Below, piece by piece: positions 25,079-36,345 of a DNA stretch of 64,000 nucleotides. The number at the start of each line of letters is the position of its first letter. The stretch's first letter is position 1. The position numbers and the translations under genes were made by a program. The notes below the pieces were generated by a model, which saw only the letters and a program-made list of their open reading frames with translations, had not been told where the DNA came from and ran no database searches. This DNA comes from Paragonimus westermani (taxonomy: Eukaryota; Platyhelminthes; Trematoda; Plagiorchiida; Troglotrematidae), in assembly GCA_008508345.1 (NCBI GenBank), contig QNGE01000282.1, forward strand, positions 82,737 through 146,736, given 5' to 3'.

Positions 25079-25215
25079 TTTTCGTTAGAGCTCGTCAGTA
25101 GTGCATATCCTTCCCACGGCTGGGGTTAGAACTCCGATCACGCCTTGATGAGGCAAACGTGCTGACCACTGTACCACTGACCTCATGATAACCATGAACG
25201 AATTATCATATCTGA
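25079..25215 (-). mobile_element. tRNA-derived SINE-like repeat with hammerhead-like 3' end, copy A
   Basis: Best-preserved member of the family. On the minus strand, TATGATAATTCG (25199-25210) precedes GTCAGTGGTACAGTGGTCAG, a good tRNA A-box/D-arm match, then GTTTGCC and a B-box-like GGAGTTCTAACCCC (about 25122-25135). Then comes GGATATGCACTA, directly followed by CTGACGA (25092-25098), GCTCTAAC and GAAA (25080-25083). CTGANGA, a short helix and GAAA, in that order, are the conserved core of hammerhead ribozymes. Helix II is poor (GC/AC ends), so activity is doubtful. The layout (tRNA-like promoter, then hammerhead) resembles schistosome Sm-alpha repeats. No target duplication was found. Confidence 0.65.
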
Positions 25216-28200
25216 ATTTTCGACCGCTTTCGCTATTGAGTGATGACAGTAGTTGTTTTTCATGCTAAATAAGCTGAATGATAGGTGTCACTTTGCTTTT
25301 TATGGAACTGAACGCTCACTGGCCATTCATGCACACAGCAACCATGCTCACTAGGTCAGTCTAGTGTCAAGCTTGTAAGCGTCGTTCACCTAAATCCATT
25401 ACCAATTAGAAAAAGTAAAGACGGTATAGAGAGATTTTTATCCCACGTTAAGCTGATTAATTCCTTGGATTATTTGAATGAAAGTCAATTTTTCTCATTA
25501 CTAATAAATACCGTTGACCGCTGCAAAACAATCATTGCGAACAATCGACTAACAGGAAACGGTGGTTTGCTGAGCTAATGTACACCGATGGTTTACGAAA
25601 TACAGCAACATTCCTCTGTATTGTTGCTTTAATCAACTACTTGAGCTTGCACTCACTGACTTTTCCTTCTTATTTCGCTTCTGTTCTGTTGCCTCATCTT
25701 TTTCCCCATCTGTTGAGAAGCTGATATAGACAGTGTTCCGTGAAAGATAATACAAATGCCTAGTAAGAGATAGATGCAAATATCTCTGTGGATAAGAACG
25801 AAGGGTTTACTGTGGAAACCTTAACTGCCAATATTCACTTGGTGCGAAGATGTCTGGAAAAAATAAGGGTGGCGCAAATCTCACAGTGTTCTCCTCAGCA
25901 TAGATTTATGACAATGGCTTGTGAAAACTCCCCAGAATGACTATAAAAATACACAAACCCTGAGTTTTAGGCAACGGCTTGCTCAAGTGACCGGATGAGT
26001 CAAATGCTTTTCTGTTTTCTTGCGATGTTTATAAACGTATCCATGAAAGCGCTCTATGATTCGAGCCTATTTTGCATTTCACAACTCGTCTGCCATTTTT
26101 TGCTTCAGACTGGAGGAAGTCCACAGATTGGTTCAAATATTAGGAAAAGTTATAGGAAACGTGCAGAAATGCAGGTTTTAGAGGTTACTAGATGGCATTC
26201 CTAATGTACAAGTTATGACGGGATAAGTAGCAGATATCTAACAATCAAAAATACCACATAGGCCCTTTAGACATAACTTTTTGCGCATTTCCAAGATTTT
26301 TCCAACCACACCATTGCTGTATGAACCGCATCAAGTTTAGAATTGAAAGAAACAGAGGTAGACACTTAAAATAATGATCAAAGAGATAATCAGGCAAGAC
26401 GTAGGATTTACATTTTTCTTGGAATGGAAGTTCTGGTAGGATCGAGCATGGTAGTCCTATGAATGAACAACAAACGCGTAAGATAGTCCATTACATGTTT
26501 TTCCTGGCAAACCCATTGTACCTAAAAAAAATCAAGGTTATTTATTGGTTAACTCTCAATTCCGCTTGCTGGTGTTGACCTAGAAAACATATAGAACATT
26601 CACAGTCTTCGAACTGTAAAGAGGCAAACTTACAATTCATGACGCGTTCTTGTTAGTTTGGTACTGTGTTTCTGGTGAGTTGCGTCGGTAAGATGACCGC
26701 TGAGAATGTTGATGGTTGCCCATCAATGATCACCACACTGCACACGTCAGCAATTTTGCAGTGCTTCTCCGTTTCAGTTTCAAGGTTTAAATCACTATAG
26801 CAGTAAGTTTCCTTACAGATTTAGGAGAAATCAGAAAAAGAATCGGTTTACAGAATAGAATGAAAATTAAGTCCCGAGCAGTTGTTAGAAATGACCAAGT
26901 GGTGTAATACTTTATCTCTGATGTGGACATGAAACTGGGCGTGCACGTCCGTGACTAAAAGGTACACTTCATGTGACGTACTTAGAATTCGTAAGTTGTA
27001 ATTTCTAATCACTCATTCATATCTGAATCACAAAGAACCTCCTGGGGCAATCATGGACAGTTTACTGAATGAGTGAAAAAGAGTTATTTAGGAGTAAAAC
27101 AGCAAAAATTACGGCACACAAATACTCTGCGTTTTATCTCTGTCTAAACTCTATATATCTTAAGTTTATTGTGGATCAGTGTTCGAGTGCCTAAAACTAA
27201 TCGTTTCATTTGCCAGAAGAATGTGTTCAGTGTTATCTCGAGGAAGAACACGTAATTTTTTGTTACGTTGATGCGTTACAGCCAACTAAGAGGAGGACAT
27301 TCATCGTGCTAAACATGGTTGTTGTCTACATGAATAAACACGTTTTCAAGGGAAGTTTGGCCAAAAATTTGTAACACATATACCTAGCACCCTAACCTTT
27401 CCGTTTTGAAAGGCTGCTGTTCGCTGTCTGGCTTACTGAGGATATATTCAAAAGATATGGTCAGAACATATCTACGTTATCTTGGTTCACATCTTGCAGC
27501 TTGTTATATTTTATTTTCGGAAAACAGTCGACAGGAATCTACGGTGAGTTGGTTATCGTAATTACCATCCAAACCAGCCTTAATCAACAGAATTATGGGG
27601 CAGGTGCGATCATGTATGATGCGCAAGTATACTGGATTTCTATTAAACAAGAGAGTGCAACCAGGAGACGAGATTCGATTATACGTTTTCACGCTGCAAC
27701 AGGCCAATGTGTAATTCACTTTGGTCCGTGCAAAATTTCAGCTTATTAGTGATTTCACCCCAGCTGTGTCGTTCTCATACAATCGTATTTATCTGAGCCG
27801 AACGTCAATCAGCTTTTGTTTGAAGCCAACTGAAAACTGTAATATTTTACATGAGACCAGTTTTACTCACTGAAGCATCTGATCAATACCGATATCCGTT
27901 GGCCGATGAGACAATCCACATAGTGTGATTTTGTTGTGAGAATGCATTGACCGTTTTCATTATTCGTACTCCATGTTTCTTTTTCACTGGATTAAGAGGA
28001 TCCAGTGGCGTCTTTGTTAAACCGTTTAAACAATCGCGCGTTGGAAACCTGCATTTTGGAAGCTCATTTTAATACGAGCTTGATTGTTTACAGATTACCT
28101 AGGTAAAATTAACTCCGATTTGGTCGACGTAACTAACACATCAAGATCAAGCGTAGGATTCTTCAGTTTATTAAAGGCACACAATTACGAAGTCAAGTTG

Positions 28201-30281
28201 TCAGTGAACTGGACCTCACAATATATTGCCTTGTGATTTTACCAGACAAACCGAAAGCCATTTCCTGTTAAAATGTGAGGTAACGGGTACATTTCGAACG
28301 TGACAATATGTTTGCATAACAATGTTTAGTAAGCGGTCTATAATTAGACAACTTTTCTAAACACATTTAGGACTAGAGTGATTTTTCGTACTCATGAAAC
28401 AGTTTGTATGTATTATATCCATTGTTTCCCTGGGTGTAATTAGTAGGGCAATCTAACGATAGGATGACAACATTGTTTACAAAAGTACATCAATCTACTC
28501 TTAAACAGAGTGTAAGTTATTCCGTGAAGCGGGAGATTTCCCGTATGATAAACTATTTAAATCATATTACACATCCGTCAGTGATAAGATTCCGCTGACA
28601 AGAGTCGATCGCCATCAAAGTGGGTAGCAGCACATCACGTGCGTGTAACTGAGAGATGCCCTGTTTATCGTTGAGCATTGTGCCTGCTCATATTTCTACT
28701 AATGTTACTAGCGCTGTCGGTTATGCGGGTGAATAATGTCCGAGCAGTTCTTTTTCGTTATTTAACTGGCCGAAGTGTTCATTTTACGATTAGGAAGGGA
28801 CGATCCATTAAAATGCACATACGCCAAATGTCGGAGTAGACTGAGCGGATGTCACAGGCAATCCATTAACAATTCAAACGCGACAGAATTTAAAATCTAT
28901 AATTACTGTTATACGGCTATTCAATTGGTTGCTGGGATGAAAATAGGATTTGTATTAATTTCAAAGTTGACAAACACAAAAGGTTTGTTTTGGTAAAAAA
29001 CGAGTAACCGATCAGTATCGACCGTTTTTGTGGAATTGTAATGACAAATCTAATTGAAATTCAGCTGCCATGGCTAGCCGAAATTTTTAACTACGGTCCA
29101 ATGAACTGACAGTCAGAGTGGGTTGATAAACCGACATTGCAATAAAAAGAATCATCTGAAGCCAATATTTTTTTATCAAGAATTGTAGAAAAGATACAAA
29201 ATTAAAACAGTTGTTATTTTTGATAATGAACTGAGTCTTAGTTGATTATATCACTGAGCATGAAAAATCATTCTATGGGAAAGTTTCTGAACCGCAGCTT
29301 AACTATGCTACTCGGGCGTCGGAGCAAATAATTCGTCAGTGCACGCAGTTTCTATAACCGATTCGAACATATGGGAGCCTTGCATTATTGGCGGTCACAT
29401 TTTCTCGAACTCGTCATTCCCGACATTATTTAGCAACTTATTCTCGGATAGAAACCTAGCAAGCCCACTAAGCGAACACTAGTATCAAAGGGTTAATATG
29501 GAACTCAGAAGCATTTGTTTGTGGAATGTGCAACAGTTATATCTGATATTTTGGAGCAACGTGGGTACATTTTGAAGTGGCTATTGAACAGTCATTGGGA
29601 TATTGCTAACAAAAGTACAGTCGCTTCTGAAGAAGTGAATTTTGGTTAAAAGAAATGTCACGACAGAAGTGAAAGAGTCAGCAGTAGAGCCGAAATGCGG
29701 TGTCAAATCATACGTGTCTGTAATTGTGCCATTATTAAAGTCATGTTATAAATCACCATCTCTGACAAAACGTAAGATGACAATTTAACTGAGAAACAAT
29801 ACGAACGTGGTTTTTGTCCTCATAAAGCCTTTCAATATTGCATGCTCACTCGTCATTTCTGGGGCGAAAATGAGTTAGTCCCGTTGAGTTTATCTTAGCC
29901 GCAACAATACTATTTACAAATGTAACTGCAACTCAGTTACTTTCTCTAATAACACACAAAAACAAAACAGTCATATCGGTGAGAAAGCGGAGTGCATCAT
30001 TTGTGTCTTCTAGTTATTAACTATAAACGAAAGTGTGAGTGTTTCTTGGCGAAATAAACAATTTATTTATATTTAACCAACCCGTTTATAAAACAATTAG
30101 AAGACAGCCGGTGAGAGTTGCATAGATTCGCCTTCTGCTCGTTCGGCTGGTTGATCTATAATTTCACTTTCGAGAGCTAGATTTAAGGATGTTGTTTCAC
30201 GCAAACATCTGAGCAATCCAGTTAAATGCTGTTATCTACCGTTTACGGTTTTGTCGCTTAATTTTCTTGTCCCCTTTTCAG
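25216..30281. other. No recognisable gene
   Basis: Only short chance frames. One perfect 8-bp inverted repeat (CACTGGAT/ATCCAGTG, 27985-28007) was noted. No similarity to other parts of the window was recognised. Confidence 0.5.
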
Positions 30282-30509
30282 GCAGTCCATTTGTTGTCAG
30301 CAGTTTTAACGGTGTATCGATATTCAAAGATACAAACAACTTTCTATGGTGGTCGTCTTCAAAAAACTGACAAGCACATAAGTTGGAAGCGAAAACTTTT
30401 GTATATTGTTTCCAGGCTGCAAAATCCGAAGGAAGTCGGTAAGCCTCGGGTCTCCACTAAACTGTGTAAACTGCGTTGCTGTTTCTCAGTATCGATCAGT
30501 CAATTTGAG
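30282..30509 (+). other. Candidate internal exon (228 nt, 76 codons, phase 0-0)
   Basis: A strong acceptor (TTTTCTTGTCCCCTTTTCAG) ends at 30281 and a strong donor (GAG followed by GTAAGG) starts at 30510. One reading frame is open across the whole interval and both junctions fall between codons. The peptide starts AVHLLSAVLTVYRYSK, contains YGGRLQKTDKHISWKRKL and ends SISQFE; it is basic and matches no domain I know. An alternative mini-intron could run from GTAAGC (about 30440) to TTTCTCAG (30490), which is a flatworm-like size. No partner exon could be paired with it by eye, so it may be a chance arrangement or part of a decayed gene. Confidence 0.3.
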
Positions 30510-30914
30510 GTAAGGATAGAAACACATATTATAGCTTATCTACGTACGGGATCACTCTGTGCAGTCGATTGGTGAAAGCAAACGGAATAAAATTGACCAC
30601 GGTTCAAGAAAACTAGCCGCTGAACTGCCGGACATGTTTGGTAAGAGATATAGTATCCTATTTTGGAATGACTGGTAGTTTTACGGGGCAAATAAAGTGC
30701 CACTAAGCAGTATCTGCTACTTTCTTCGGCCATGGTAAACGTGAGGTTTCAATAAACCGTTTGCTAGAACAGATGGTTGGATTTTGTATCCAGACGGTGA
30801 TCGCTTCGGTAGCGGCTAACAGTCTTTGCATGACTACGTTAAGTCGGTTAACTGGGACTCTCTGAACAGTGAGAAAAGTCTGTTTTGGGTCCACTCGACG
30901 ATCAGTATAACCCA

Positions 30915-30980
30915 AATATGTTACAATGGTGATGTCGGTAGATCTGGTCATCCCGGTTCGAAGCCAGACTAATGGTGCTC
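30915..30980 (+). mobile_element. Possible tRNA-like SINE fragment, copy G
   Basis: CCCGGTTCGAAGCC (about 30953-30966) fits the pol III B box (GGTTCGANNCC), preceded at roughly the right distance by TTACAATGGTGATG, which is A-box-like. The following AATGGTGCTCTCTGATCC loosely parallels the GATGTGCGTTACTGGTGA stretch of copy D. It does not fold as a complete tRNA by eye. Confidence 0.35.
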
Positions 30981-32589
30981 TCTGATCCGTTTAAGTATTG
31001 TTTTCTCACCCGCGTCTACACCGACAGTTGACTCCTGTTACGAGAAACAAACGCATCTGTAGATGCTGATGGGAGCAGTGTACAGTCAGAAGTGTGCGGA
31101 ATGTTAAACATCTGCCGGAAAGCGTGTAATAGCCAACAAAAGAATCGTCTTTTGTGGCTAGGGTTTTGTTTTGTACAAACTGCGTTCGATGACAGTGTAT
31201 TTAAGTCCCAAGTAGTTGATATACTATTCAGCAAGTCTAGCGATTCCTATGGTTCCGGCTGTTAAGCCCAGCCATTGTGAATGGCAGGACATTCACCGTG
31301 ATTTCTCTCCCTGAAGATACATGCACCTATGGAATAGTTCACGATAAAACAATAGCGTGGTTCGTTAGCATGTGATATCAACCCCACACTGAAACGCGTT
31401 TCATGTCGGCATGACTTGCATGTGACTAGGTTTTGTGTATAAGTCCGTCGCGCCCAAAACGGGAGCAATGACTTGATAGTCATTATGAATGCTTCACAAG
31501 TGCCTGATTGGGAATTTTAATGTCGCCTTCAGAAAGCACATGTACGGTTGGCGAATTCAAGCAAGAGTTTGCCGCAACTTTATTGTTCCATTTTGAGGGC
31601 AACAAAGTAGAAAAAGAACGCGGATTTCAGAGGCAGCAACCAATCACTTTTGATTTCCACTGTATGGTGATTAAGAAGTCAATTTGTGTTTACGGTAACG
31701 ACAAGAAATTGTAAAAGAACTCGGTTACCGATTACTTTTATGCAGACATGTTACCGAACTAATCAAAAACTGCTCAAGGTAACCTACCAGAAAGGTTAGA
31801 TTTAGCTCAGTTGCTGTCACACTGTTTAATCGTTTGTCTCACAAAACAACGTATATAAATGATTCAAACTGCCTAGACCATACAAAGAAAGTTTCGATGG
31901 ATTGGCAGAATAAACAACACTAGAGTGATTTTTCGGGCGAATGAGTCACTGTAAAGTGAGGTGAATGTGGTGTCGACAGGTGTTACTCAAACAGCCAAGT
32001 GGGTTCATTAAAAGCGTTAGTCATCGATGTAGGTTGATTTTGGTAAGACTGTTCACCGAATGAAAGAATAGGTTTGCCAGAAACCTTGAGCAAAATAGAC
32101 TTCCCAACTATAGCCCAAAGAAACAAGGTCCAACCCTACACACGGTTGAAACCACACTAATCTATATTAACTGTGGATTCATTTTTATAGGACGAAAATA
32201 GCCGGTGCTGTGAAGATTCTTCATGACTTAGAGTGTAGCCGTTGTATCTCAAAACGGAATTAAAATCGGTGCACGAACAATATACTTGTACTGAACGGAA
32301 GGTTATAAACAACCTGAATTCAAAGTAAGTTACTGTACAAAATGTTAGTATGAATTCACGTTTGCTCATGTTTTCAGGACGTAAATTTTCTGGCCAAATA
32401 AAGTGAAGCTGTTGTAAACTTATTCCTTGTTTCAGCGCTCCACAAGGACAAGGGAATTCAGTCAACTCAACAATCGAACAATACCATCACCCGTATCATA
32501 GATCGCCTTTCATGTGCTCGTCAAGTGCGAAAGATACACTTCATGTGCACTTTATAACACGCTGTGTACGTAAGCTGTGTTGTTCTGTT

Positions 32590-32621
32590 AGACGCTGCGT
32601 AGCGTCTGCTGGAACGCAGCG
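32590..32621. repeat. Two overlapping, mutually exclusive inverted repeats
   Basis: AGACGCT/AGCGTCT (32590-32596 with 32601-32607, loop GCGT) and CGCTGCGT/ACGCAGCG (32593-32600 with 32614-32621) share bases, so only one hairpin can form at a time. The patch is more GC-rich than its surroundings. Its origin is unknown. Confidence 0.45.
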
Positions 32622-32979
32622 TACATACGGAGATTGAACGGAAGGGTATCAGTCATTGTAGAACACGCAGCCACCCAAGACTTACAAGGAAGCTTTTACA
32701 GGCGGGAGTAGGGTAAAACAGTGCCGGACAGTTCGGAGTAATAATGGTTACTATGCTAAGTTTGTCCATAAAGGTGAGCGAATGAAGCAATTGGTTTGAA
32801 ACGGAGTTGACGACAAACAAATAGGTAATGGGTGCAGGTCGTTGGTGACAATACATAAATGCAAAATCTTTACCTCCAAACAGCGAATATTAGCAGGTAT
32901 ACAGTTGGTTCGCTGTGAAACGAGAACCGTCTTCTCATGATGTGATACCGCCTAACAGCATAGAGATGCCAGTTGCATG

Positions 32980-33062
32980 GGTGAATTGACGCAGTAACCG
33001 TGCGCTGGACGTGACCCAGCTGATTGTCAACCAATCGCAGCCTACCGTATCACTGACAGCTA
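32980..33062 (-). mobile_element. tRNA-derived SINE-like repeat, copy E (weak)
   Basis: On the minus strand, GCTGTCAGTGATACGGTAGG aligns with the A-box block of copies A and B. It is followed after about 25 bases by GGGTCACGTCCAGCGCACGG in the B-box position and by TTACTGCGTC where other copies carry the hammerhead-like core. Diverged, and shorter than copy A. Confidence 0.4.
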
Positions 33063-35428
33063 CTTCAGATCTTAGAATTCTTATGATCACCAAAAACGCT
33101 TGACCTGCGAACTTGTTTATTACATGAACTTCTGTGCAATTTGTGTTGAAACAGAACCACGAACGTTTATTATCATTAGCATGGCTGATGTGTATTCACA
33201 CAGTGAACAATAGTGCATTGCCACTCGCATCGTTAACACGCCCCTATAGTGCGTACACACTGGTCCAATATTCTCTTCTGGTCCACCGTCTTCCTGGCAC
33301 TGAGATCTGCCCTTTAGTTCCTGATCATACTTACTATACTGCTCAGAAAGTTGCCTGTTATACAACAAGGTGACTAAATTTGCTTTCAGACTTTGATCGG
33401 CTCTAGTACACTGTGGACATACGCCGGTCCTTAGCGCAGATATGAGGGGCTTGCCAAGTGGGCTGACTCTACAAATATCGGTCGATTATTTTTTAATGTA
33501 GTGTGGCAGTTGAAACAGAAAAATTATATTCCCGCAATATTCACAATGAACAAGTTTGTTTCAGTGTTGGTTAAAGAGTGTTCAGCATATTCGGTGATCT
33601 TATACATCTGTGCGTATGCACTGAAGTAATTTGCTGTTGTTTGGAATAACGAACTAAAACTGTATTCCTCTAAACTACATGTTCGTTTAGTTGTCTGGCA
33701 ATTTTAGTTTGTCAGCTACTCAAACGTATGTTCCATTTACATTACCTTCTTGAAAAATTTGATTTGCCTTTATGATTTTGATTACACACTGACCGGAAAC
33801 TTCCTAGTTGGAAAGCTTTTATCTAATATCATTCACGTGAACTTTGCTGATTCAAGACACTTATCTGACTTGTGTTAACAGTTCAACCGTGAAAGAATCT
33901 CCTTTCAAAACTCTAAGCCGTGAGACTCACACAGACCTGACGATATTGCTCGGCTGTGTTTGCCATGATGTTTTATTTGTTCGTACACGTTTCTGGTCAT
34001 TTAACGAAGTGACTGTGAACGACTTTAGCTAATTTAGATTCATTCGTTGATGGGATCGATTTACTTGTCGGGCACGTGTCTTGATACATTGTTTGACATT
34101 TTTACGGTTCGCTTAACCAGTCCATCTTTGTCTATTGGTTTTTATGGATAGTTTTTTATTGATATCAGACAAGTAGCCGTGCATTCAGCCCCTTGTATTG
34201 GCAGATGTTCACGAGGTCATTTGTTTCACTCTGACCATTTGCACGCCGTATGTTGATTTCCACAATATATGTCGTGATGAAACATACGAATTTCTTGACG
34301 AAACTCGATGATTATTTGAAATGTAACAATCACTTAAGAATCTGGCCTTAATGAATTGAAAATCTTCAATATTCTATTGCATACTCGGATTCCTCCAGTC
34401 TTTCCAGCCAACTCTTTGCGTACAGAAAAGTTATAGTCTACAGGTCTACCGTCGTATAGGCCTGTTCACACTACATATATATGTCATGACCAAACCCATA
34501 TATTTTGTCACTTTCTCAGGATTCAACCGTGTTGAACACTCTCTACGGATTTCATGTAAGGCTTACACGAAGTGTCAACAGTGACTGATCGTGTCTGTCG
34601 CTGTGATGGTCAGGCTCTAATTGAAACCAATCTCCATTTCGAAAATCTTAGGCTAACGGTCCGTGATCTGCGCTCCTTAGCACGAATAACGAAGCACGTT
34701 ATCCACAATTGACTATTAAGCGTCAATCGACTTAACTGAGGTGACCGTGGAACGTGAGGAATAAACACAATTAAAACAAAAGATACCCATTCATACGGTA
34801 TGGTCTGATTTCGTCAAATCATTTAAGAGACGTAATTATGCAGTGAATATTCTCTCAATCCGAGCTACTGTGTATTTGACCTTTGTCGAATACCGCTCAT
34901 TCATTCAGTCAACATTTCACTGATCTTGGAACAATCCCCCCGAACTCCACATGCTGACCCAGTTCATCATCATCAATCGATTGAAAAGTGTAAATGGTAG
35001 TTACGAGTAACGATTTTTCCGTGAAAAAAATTGGTGAGAGAACACACCTGGAGATTCGTTTGTTTTCGAATCAACTATTGTAAGGATCATTGCACACTGC
35101 GGAACGATGGTGCTCCAATATGCGCCTCAGCTCTTTTCATTCGGCTGAGGAGTGAAATGCGTTTTGTACACCATCCTCGTAAAGAATGTAATACGAGCAT
35201 AAATTTTATTCCGGATAATCTAAAAATCACTTCATTAAACTGCTGCTGCAGCACAGTAAAGGAATGTATCTTCGCTTATGAGGAAGTTACCATTGTTTTC
35301 AGCTTGAGTTTATATTGCCCTATGACAATCACCAGTGAAATTGCTTTTTATACGTCGAACACAACTCAAAATTAACCGCAGTTTCGACATCATCACAGAC
35401 TCTTGCCTTCCAAAACGAAACATTAGAA
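33063..35428. other. No recognisable gene
   Basis: Short chance frames only. The plus-strand frame at 35031-35375 (114 codons, alternative start) has no recognisable motif. Confidence 0.5.
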
Positions 35429-35545
35429 GTTTCACTCTTGCTAATAGTAGTCATTAGTGCATATCTGCATCACGGTGGGAGCTAGATCTCCGACCCAGCT
35501 TTCACGAGGCAGCCGTGATTTCTACTCCGCCGTTAATCTCGTATT
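35429..35545 (-). mobile_element. tRNA-derived SINE-like repeat, copy C
   Basis: On the plus strand, TAGTGCATATCTGCATCACGG, a stretch ending TAGATCTCCGACC, and CACGAGGCAGCCGTG run parallel to copy A (GTGCATATCCTTCCCACGG, TTAGAACTCCGATC, GATGAGGCAAACGTG) over about 95 bases. In sense (minus) orientation the 3' part reads CTAATGACTACTATT...GTGAAAC, in the position of the CTGACGA...GAAA core. It overlaps the start of a chance open frame at 35457. Confidence 0.55.
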
Positions 35546-36250
35546 ACGTACAATTAAGTTAACATGTGCAAGTGCTCCACCAGTAATGCCCAGCAATCAG
35601 TACTCAAAGCTGTTAATTAAAAATCTCAATCATTTATGTGAATACAGCTTGAAGCGAATCCTAGTCGTGGGATCGTCGTGTGGAGCTGATAAGACAGTTG
35701 CCATATCTCCTCCCGAGGCTGTCGGGCAATATGTATATCACACGCAAGCAACTGTGGTTGGCCGTTCATATGTGATAATCCAGTCGCACACAGTACGACC
35801 TTATTTTCGCAGTCATCAACGAAATTGATTCAGGAAAGCCTGGCCGGGGTTCTATAGTTGGTCGTAGCATGGTTACGCATCATTGGCGAGTTCTAACAAG
35901 AGCTCAACTCAAGCCCAGTGCTTCTTTCCAAAATGGGCTCACCAGAATTTTTACGAAATTGCGAAAGCTGCGAGCACTACTGAGAGATGTTCAACTTGTA
36001 ATGATTTCGTTTCTCTTCTTTTCTCAACTACGTAGAAAACACAGATTACTGCATTCAGCTGGACATATAGAAGCCGGCATGTTTAATGACTACGGGACTG
36101 GATTACTTAAAAATGACAGGATATTTAGGAGGGGTCAGCTATTCAAATGCAGGTTAGTAAAATGCAATGAACTGTGAAATTCGCTGTCACTTTTATGCTA
36201 TATGCAAACGGACTCGTGTATGCTAACTAATCTTGACTTCTTGCTTTTTC
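35546..36250. other. Open frames without recognisable product
   Basis: Two adjoining plus-strand frames (to 35828 and 35869-36177) are open but lack recognisable domains, and the first begins inside SINE copy C. A good donor-like sequence (GCAG followed by GTTAGT) sits at 36152/36153, but its only nearby acceptor falls at the edge of SINE copy H. Confidence 0.35.
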
Positions 36251-36335
36251 CAGTGGCGAATGATTTACGCACATTCTATCGGAGGACTAAACTCTGGATT
36301 GCACCCTGATGAGTCCTTCATTAAAACTGCCAAGG
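36251..36335 (+). mobile_element. tRNA-derived SINE-like repeat with CTGATGA core, copy H
   Basis: CCAGTGGCGAATGATTTACG corresponds to the A-box block of the family, ATCGGAGGACTAAACTC to the B-box block, and GGATTGCACC then CTGATGAGTCC (36306-36316) to the GGATATGCACTA-CTGACGAG of copy A. About 13 bases between the boxes are deleted relative to A. CTGATGA is a perfect hammerhead 5' core, but the expected GAAA reads TTAAAAC (36321-36327) and the second half of helix II is lost, so it should be inactive. Confidence 0.5.
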
Positions 36336-36345
36336 TCATCTGGAA

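Larger units (their letters stand above)
30510..32978. other. Mostly unassigned; one possible SINE fragment and paired hairpins
   Basis: Apart from the tRNA-like fragment near 30.9 kb and the inverted repeats near 32.6 kb, listed separately, I see nothing identifiable. Open frames here (for example 32157-32465, minus) are short and show no family features. Confidence 0.45.

Noticed and set aside
25079..25215. Genuine tRNA gene
   Set aside because: A and B boxes are present, but there is no acceptor stem pairing, no clear anticodon arm, and the following hammerhead-like tail is shared with other repeats. A SINE explains it better.
36153..36254. Possible 102-base intron (GTTAGT donor, TGCTAAC branch-like site, TTTTTCCAG acceptor)
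   Set aside because: The acceptor coincides with the start of SINE copy H (CCAGTGGC is the A-box block), and no reading frame gives a recognisable or long product across it.
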